Source: Ypsolopha sequella (Eukaryota; Arthropoda; Insecta; Lepidoptera; Ypsolophidae). Taken from it: a stretch of DNA of 64,000 bases. Both the position numbers and the translations under genes were made by a program. How positions within the stretch are numbered: position 1 is the first letter of the stretch; each line of letters opens with the position of its first letter. The notes below the pieces were generated by a model. The model saw only the letters and a list, made by a program, of their open reading frames with translations. It had not been told where the DNA came from and ran no database searches. The stretch spans positions 28,995,045-29,059,044 of the forward strand of contig OW203990.1 in NCBI GenBank assembly GCA_934047225.1, in the 5' to 3' direction. Shown here piece by piece: positions 58,241 to 64,000 of this stretch.

Positions 58241-60039
58241 TACGTGGGGAAATAATTTTCCAAAATGTGTTTACGGTAAATTTGTGTACGGTATGTTACT
58301 TAAAGGACATTGACAGACATATTTGATATTATTGAATTTTTTTATACATCTACTCTACTTCAATGATTTACTCTCTTGTACGGATTACAGACAACCCTAC
58401 CCACGAGATGATTTTATTATAAATAAGTACTTATAGATAACTCCTGGATTTTTGTAAGGTCTATGTCAGAAATAGGCTACGACTTACAATAATAGTATAT
58501 TACACTTATATACAGAAGTCGTATACTTTTGGTACTTGCTCTATGTATACATACATAAGTTATAGTCTACGTTGTTCCAAACAACCCTCGATACGTACGC
58601 ACGTCGCGGTCCGAATCGTGCTCCGACGACTTTATACTTCGTACTTTACTTGTATATATAAAAACTAAAACTTATATATATAAAAACTAAATAATCATAC
58701 ACAACATCACACATACAGAAAAAATATTTTCTCCAACAGGTACTTTGATGTTAAAATTCAGACAATTTATAAAAACCACATTATGAACTATTTCATTTTT
58801 GTTTACTTATATTTTAACGAGATTTTTAAAATAACGTTTCTTTTACCGAAATAGTTACTTTTTATATAATGCTACACAAAAGCCTTCTTTAGGCACACAA
58901 AGCGATTATTACATACTAAATATTTATCTAAAACTATAACAATAGCCATTTAACAGATACTATGAGTTTGTATTAGGTGACTATGTTCCAAGAAATTTTG
59001 CAAGATTTAGCCAATATCAGTTTAATATTATAGCCATAATTTTTACAAATATCTACAACGAAATAAATTTGCTGGTTATTAGTTGCTTTATAATTTTTTG
59101 ATCCAAAATAATTTACAATCAAATAAAATAAAAGCTGTTTTAAATCTACATAATGTGAAGCTAATGTTTATTTATTGGATATATTTATTTGTATGGAGGG
59201 ACACTTGTGTTGTGACTGTGTGGAGTAACATTTGTTTCACTCCAGGGAGCGTATTTTAGAATCATTCGAATTTCAATTCGCATGTGAATCCGCATGAATT
59301 GCATACGAAAACTTTAAATCGGTATTTTATAAAAATTCATTCCATGAATTCTGCAACGGGTGGTCTGGCCCACTCGTTTTCCGATTTCTACTAGTAGAAA
59401 ATAAGCAAGAATGACATGGATTGACAAGTAAAATTTGAATTGAGTTTCGTGCGTGAATATATGATTCAGGGTGAGTGATTCAAAAACCTTAACTTTAAAA
59501 CGCTTTAAAAAAATATGTGTATTTGATTTTAGTAATGTTTTAAGTTCGGTCATGGATATGTAAGAGATAAGTTACAAAGTTCAATATTTGGGAAAATATT
59601 AATAAATATTAATATTATCAGTCAAGAGCGCTTATTAGGAGTTCTGGCGTTTGAGGTGTCCTTAAGGGGCTTGGTATCGCCAAAGGGTACTTTCTAAAGC
59701 CTACTCCTCGTTTATGGCCTAACCAAAAATATTGAAAAATATATATATGAATTATTTTTCATACCATCAAAACTTCTATACGAAAAAAATGTTCAAACAT
59801 ATGGTGTGTTTTGGCTTGAATTCTCTACTGCTACTGCTTGCTCGATTTAATTCATTTATGCTTTGTTAAATAGATCTGGGGGCACGGCAGTGCCCCCGCA
59901 GTCTCGCAGAAAAAACGCGGAACGGCCGTACCATCCTTTTCTCGAAGCAACTCATAAACTTGACAGCTATAAACAAAACATAGGATTTTTTATTATTATG
60001 AGACCTAAAATACAGTTTGTTCTCAAACTAGCTTAGGTC

Positions 60040-60302
60040 TCAGGGCTCATATTAACAAGGCTTAACATTTGCAAACTAGTAGGTACTTAAAAATCCGCTA
60101 TATTATTATACCTGTAATGTATAGTACCTATACTACACTAATGTCTATACTCTTATGTGAATATATGTATATTGTTGTGTATATCTTCCAATATATTGTA
60201 AAGAAAGTTATATTTATTAATTATGTTCTATTAATTGTACATTTTTAGATTAAGCTATTTCTGGTATAAATAAATGATTTTGATTTGATTTTGATTTTGA
60301 TT
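60040..60302 (+). mobile_element. LINE 3' end with (TTTTGA)n tail
   Basis: Ends ataaatgattttgatttgat+tttgattttgattag. Confidence 0.55.
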
Positions 60303-60314
60303 AGAATTTTGATT

Positions 60315-60764
60315 CTAATCTTAGAGCCAAACGGTTTGGCACGCGTCGATGGGAGAAGGCCCGACGGAATGACGCTCGTTCCATGGAAAAATGGACGGCC
60401 GCTGGTTTGGGACGCCACATGCGCAGATACTGTGGCGCCGTCACACTTACCAGCGACCTCTATCAAGGCAGGCGCGGCGGCTTACAAAGCAGAAGGGGCT
60501 AAGAAGCGGAGATACACAACGTTGGGACAAAGTTATCATTTTGTTCCCTTCGCTGTAGAAACCCTCGGGCCGTGGGGGTCAGAAGCGCGACGGCTCTACA
60601 AAGAGATATCGTCGCGCCTGATCGATGCTTCAGGGGATCCAAGGGCTGGATCCTATTTTGGACAAAGATTAAGCCTCGCGATTCAGCGAGGCAATGCCAC
60701 CAGCCTATTGGGTACCCTACCAGGTGACGGCAGCGATTTGGCTTCGATTTTTTATTTAGTATAG
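60315..60764 (+). pseudogene. LINE C-terminal fragment with restriction-like endonuclease motif
   Basis: Open for about 150 codons to a TAG. It contains RRPDGMTLVPW and LVWDATCADT, spaced like the PD...D motif of the restriction-enzyme-like endonuclease of R2-type LINEs, then AGAAAYKAEGAKKRRY, FVPFAVETLGPWG and LAIQRGNATSLLG. It has no RT domain, so it is a 5'-truncated copy. An AT-rich 3' UTR follows to about 60960. The preceding residues come from the simple-repeat tail of a neighbouring element. Confidence 0.7.
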
Positions 60765-61699
60765 TTTTATTTTTTTTTACTTGTATATTGATAGGTAATT
60801 TTAATTTATAGTTAGTTTTTATTTAGTATAGTTTTATTTTGTTTATAATTGTATATTGATAGGTAATTTTAATTTTTTATTTAGCTTAATTTTAAATATT
60901 ATTTAGTTTTAATTTTATAATTTTTATTGTTATGTATTATTAGGCTTATACAGCATCGGATAAAATTTCTTATTTTGATTATTCAATCTAACAACCATTA
61001 TGCATTGCGCGCCGATATGAACGTTATTTCAATGTCGTTTCCGTCGATATTCGTACCGACAAACATCGAGCTGCTAATTTGACGACACTAATCACCTTAA
61101 GGCCATGTTTTTTAAGTGATCAACTATCGCAAGTTGACAACTAATCTGAGAAAATTACAAAGTAAACTAAACTTTATACCACAAAAGAGTCTCGTGATAC
61201 AACAAACTTACTGAAGTTAGTTTTCTTTGTTTGTCATGCTGCACATAATTTTTTTTTTCCTACACAGAGAGTTTTTGTTTTGAATCAAAGTCCTTGAGTT
61301 ATTGAGACTACCAAAACACGTTCCATTTCCGCTGTTCTCACGGGAGGAGGGTAGGAAAATTAGATTTTACTGTATAAAAATATCGACAAGGAAACTAATA
61401 GTTATCAATATGTAAACGTCAAAAAACTGTTCAGGTATTCTTACTTCTGAAAAGAAAGTCCATTATTTCATTACCCCTCTGCATCTCATTACAAAGGTTT
61501 AAGTAGATCAAAGGGCAGTCTTGAATGATTGAGGAATAGAATGCCTGAATAAACAGATAATTTCCTACTTCGGGCCAGTTCTACCAGCGTTATGCAGGGG
61601 ATACGTTTTGTTTGAAGTATTATAACATACCCACACCTGTCTTCCAGAGGGGTAGGCAGAGACTACAGATATCCATTAAAGTATTACTAAAATATGTTA

Positions 61700-62050
61700 T
61701 ATGAATCAGGTGGTAGAGCTGATGCCGGGCTTGACTGTGAAGGTACCACCATCTTACTTGGAGACCCCCTCGAAGTAATTCGGGAGAGAGTAAGAGGACA
61801 GCTGAAAGGCAAAAACCAGGAGGCCCACCATGCCTGGGAACGATGGATGGCGGTATACCCATCCCTAATAGCCGGGCCTTATATGGAACAGACTGGTGAC
61901 GGGCAGCGGCGTCACTGGTGCGAGGGTTCGTGCACCGCGCTCACTAACTCGCTTGCCCAGAGCAATTCTTCCAGGATAAAAGCCGGGAGCGGCAAAGTCC
62001 TAGAAAGGCTTATGTCCAGCAGTGGACGAACTAGGCTGATGGATGGATGA
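61700..62050 (+). mobile_element. LINE 3' fragment with (GATG)n tail, copy 2
   Basis: Open frame reads DPLEVIRERVRGQLKGKNQE and ends GRTRLMDGWM, matching 50041-50275. From 62831 to 64000 there is AT-rich sequence with no supportable feature. Confidence 0.65.
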
Positions 62051-64000
62051 TTACTAAAATATACAAAACTGACAGTACGTATATCTAATCTATATATATA
62101 AAATACAACGACAGACAACGCACATCCAAACCGCTCACGATTGAAACATGAAATTTGGAACATCATGTTTCTTAAATGGTGTAGAGATGTACTAAGGAAG
62201 GATTGTTTTTAAGAATAATAAAAAGGTATGAAATTTTTGTATCAAAAATGTACATACATCGAATAAGCAATTATCCTCTCCCCTCCAGCTACCTAGGTTA
62301 CCTAGGGTAAATAATAGAATCTGTCCAAAATGCTGTTGTTCTTTGACAATTTTCCCAGTGGCTACTGTAATTTTGTACTTTTCAGGGTTCCGCACCTAAA
62401 AGGTACAAAAGAAACCTTTATGGTGAGACTCCGTTGCCGTCCGTCCGTCCGTATGTCACAGCCTCATAACTTTATTACCGTTTAAGATAAAGACAAGAAA
62501 TTTGGCACAAAAATAGCATTAATTTGCTAATTAAATAGTAGGAATTAAAAAGTTGATTGTAAAAATATATAGTTTGGCTATATTTAATTGCATCTATTTC
62601 GAGAAATCCTTGAAAAACCATAAAAAATTGCACGTCCCCCCCCCCCTTATCTTCAAAACTAATGGACCAAAAATATGAAAAAAAAAATCCTGATAATATG
62701 TGTTTATGTAAAGATTACAGGAAAAATAAAGAAATTCACGAAAAAAATGACAAAATTAAATTTCTCATCCACAATTATAAGGAACCCTAGATACGCGAGT
62801 CTGATTCGCACTTGACCGGTTTTTTTACGTAATCTCAATAAACAAATATACAGTACTGGAAACATGTCTTGTAAGTTTTAATACTTAACCTTAATACTTC
62901 AATGTATTTTTTTTTTATTTTAGAAGTGAATTTCACGTTTCAGAAACAATGCTTCACTGATTTGGTTTAATAATACTTTTGTATGTAATGATGGCACTAG
63001 CAATGACAATGAAACATTAGGAAAACAAAATGAAACTCACTGACTGGCTAAATACGAAAATTTTCTTGTGAAAGAATAAGAAATGAAAATATAATCATAG
63101 GTTTCGTTTTATTTGGCGTACCAACTTTGTACACAATTTGTTTCAGCACAAAAGAGATACTTGTTTGATATTTCTGTTTGTACGGCGAATATATTTCCCA
63201 AAAGAGCGAGTTCTTTATTTAGAGAAAACATCTTTGACATGAAAAACGTTAATTTCCTTACATTTCTAGTAACGGGTATGTGTACATAAATATTTGTATC
63301 TACTTCCGTATACGTAATAAGCTAAACGATTTAGTTACGATTTCGAAATATATTATACTTATGTATCGCAAAACGATATTATAATATTAATTATATCACC
63401 GTTTTTCAGCGCTTAATTAAACGGATTGTCAAATACCATGACGTACTTGTACCGATTCTAATAACGGAATATTTGTGTTTACGCGGGATTATGATCAGTT
63501 TTAGAAACTTAGTTCGTTAGTGTTATTATAAATCCAGTTCTGAGATTTGACGTAGACCTTGTGCTAAAGTTCGGGCAGGCGTCAAAATATTGTTCGAGTA
63601 GCAATAACATGAACGTAACAAGAATTACTTAGCGTTATTAAACTGTCAGAAAGTTATTTATTCATATCTTCGTTTTCATTCTTTATATATTTTTGCTTAT
63701 AACTAGAGAAATACTCTACGGATTTTGATGGGGTTTTCACACGCCCGTGACGATGATAGCCCAATTTTTCAAATTAATTTTGACTAGCTAGGGTAGTTAC
63801 GCGTTTGTTCCGGTGAAGCTTTTATTTGTTCGGCTCTTGTTCGCAATATTTTTGGTAAATAATATTTGTTGCCTAAAAATTTTGTTTTGTCAATTGTCGT
63901 TTGTAAAAACAAAACTCTTATTGGATTTTTTTTTGTCTGTCCGTGTCTTAAGGGTCTTTTTCTCAGAAACGACTTGAGAAATGATTATCGAGTACTAAGT

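Overview
The window looks like eukaryotic nuclear DNA from an insect, most likely a moth or butterfly. It is AT-rich and intron-dominated, and full of decayed non-LTR retrotransposon 3' ends, tRNA-derived SINE-like pieces, MITEs with long inverted arms, and minisatellites. Nothing prokaryotic (operons, Shine-Dalgarno sites, CRISPR) is present. The lineage call is inferred from repeat style and protein flavour, not from a database search.

The backbone is one large minus-strand gene running from about 50.6 kb down to 4.98 kb. I assembled 20 coding exons by matching splice sites and phases; together they give an uninterrupted frame of 949 residues plus a stop. The protein has three visible Ig domains, five fibronectin type III (FN3) domains, one transmembrane segment and a cytoplasmic tail of about 165 residues. 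This is the layout of the IgDCC receptor family, and five FN3 domains fit protogenin/IGDCC4 better than DCC/neogenin/frazzled, which have six. The signal peptide and any first Ig domain are not visible. They must lie upstream of 50.56 kb, probably beyond the window, or be absent. A GC-rich block at 53.56-53.8 kb with a good splice donor is a candidate 5' non-coding exon or promoter.

Inside the intron between coding exons 12 and 13, on the opposite strand, sits a compact three-exon gene (16.1-16.8 kb) for a 67-residue secreted peptide precursor. It has a TATA box, a signal peptide, a dibasic site and a poly(A) signal. Arrays of the same 121-bp repeat lie near both ends of that intron.

The 21.7-kb intron between exons 4 and 5 is a transposon sink. 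It holds an apparently intact endonuclease/reverse transcriptase ORF (29.6-32.5 kb) of a CR1/jockey-like element inserted into an older repeat. It also holds a 9.1-kb array of 65 copies of a 140-bp unit amplified from inside the reverse-transcriptase region of another LINE; both flanks still carry the adjoining RT coding sequence. Upstream of the gene a 3-kb array of a 33-bp unit (53.86-56.87 kb) is open on both strands, which is a by-product of 33 being 3 x 11. Regions 1-4.9 kb and 57-64 kb hold small tandem arrays, MITEs and LINE fragments but no recognisable host gene.
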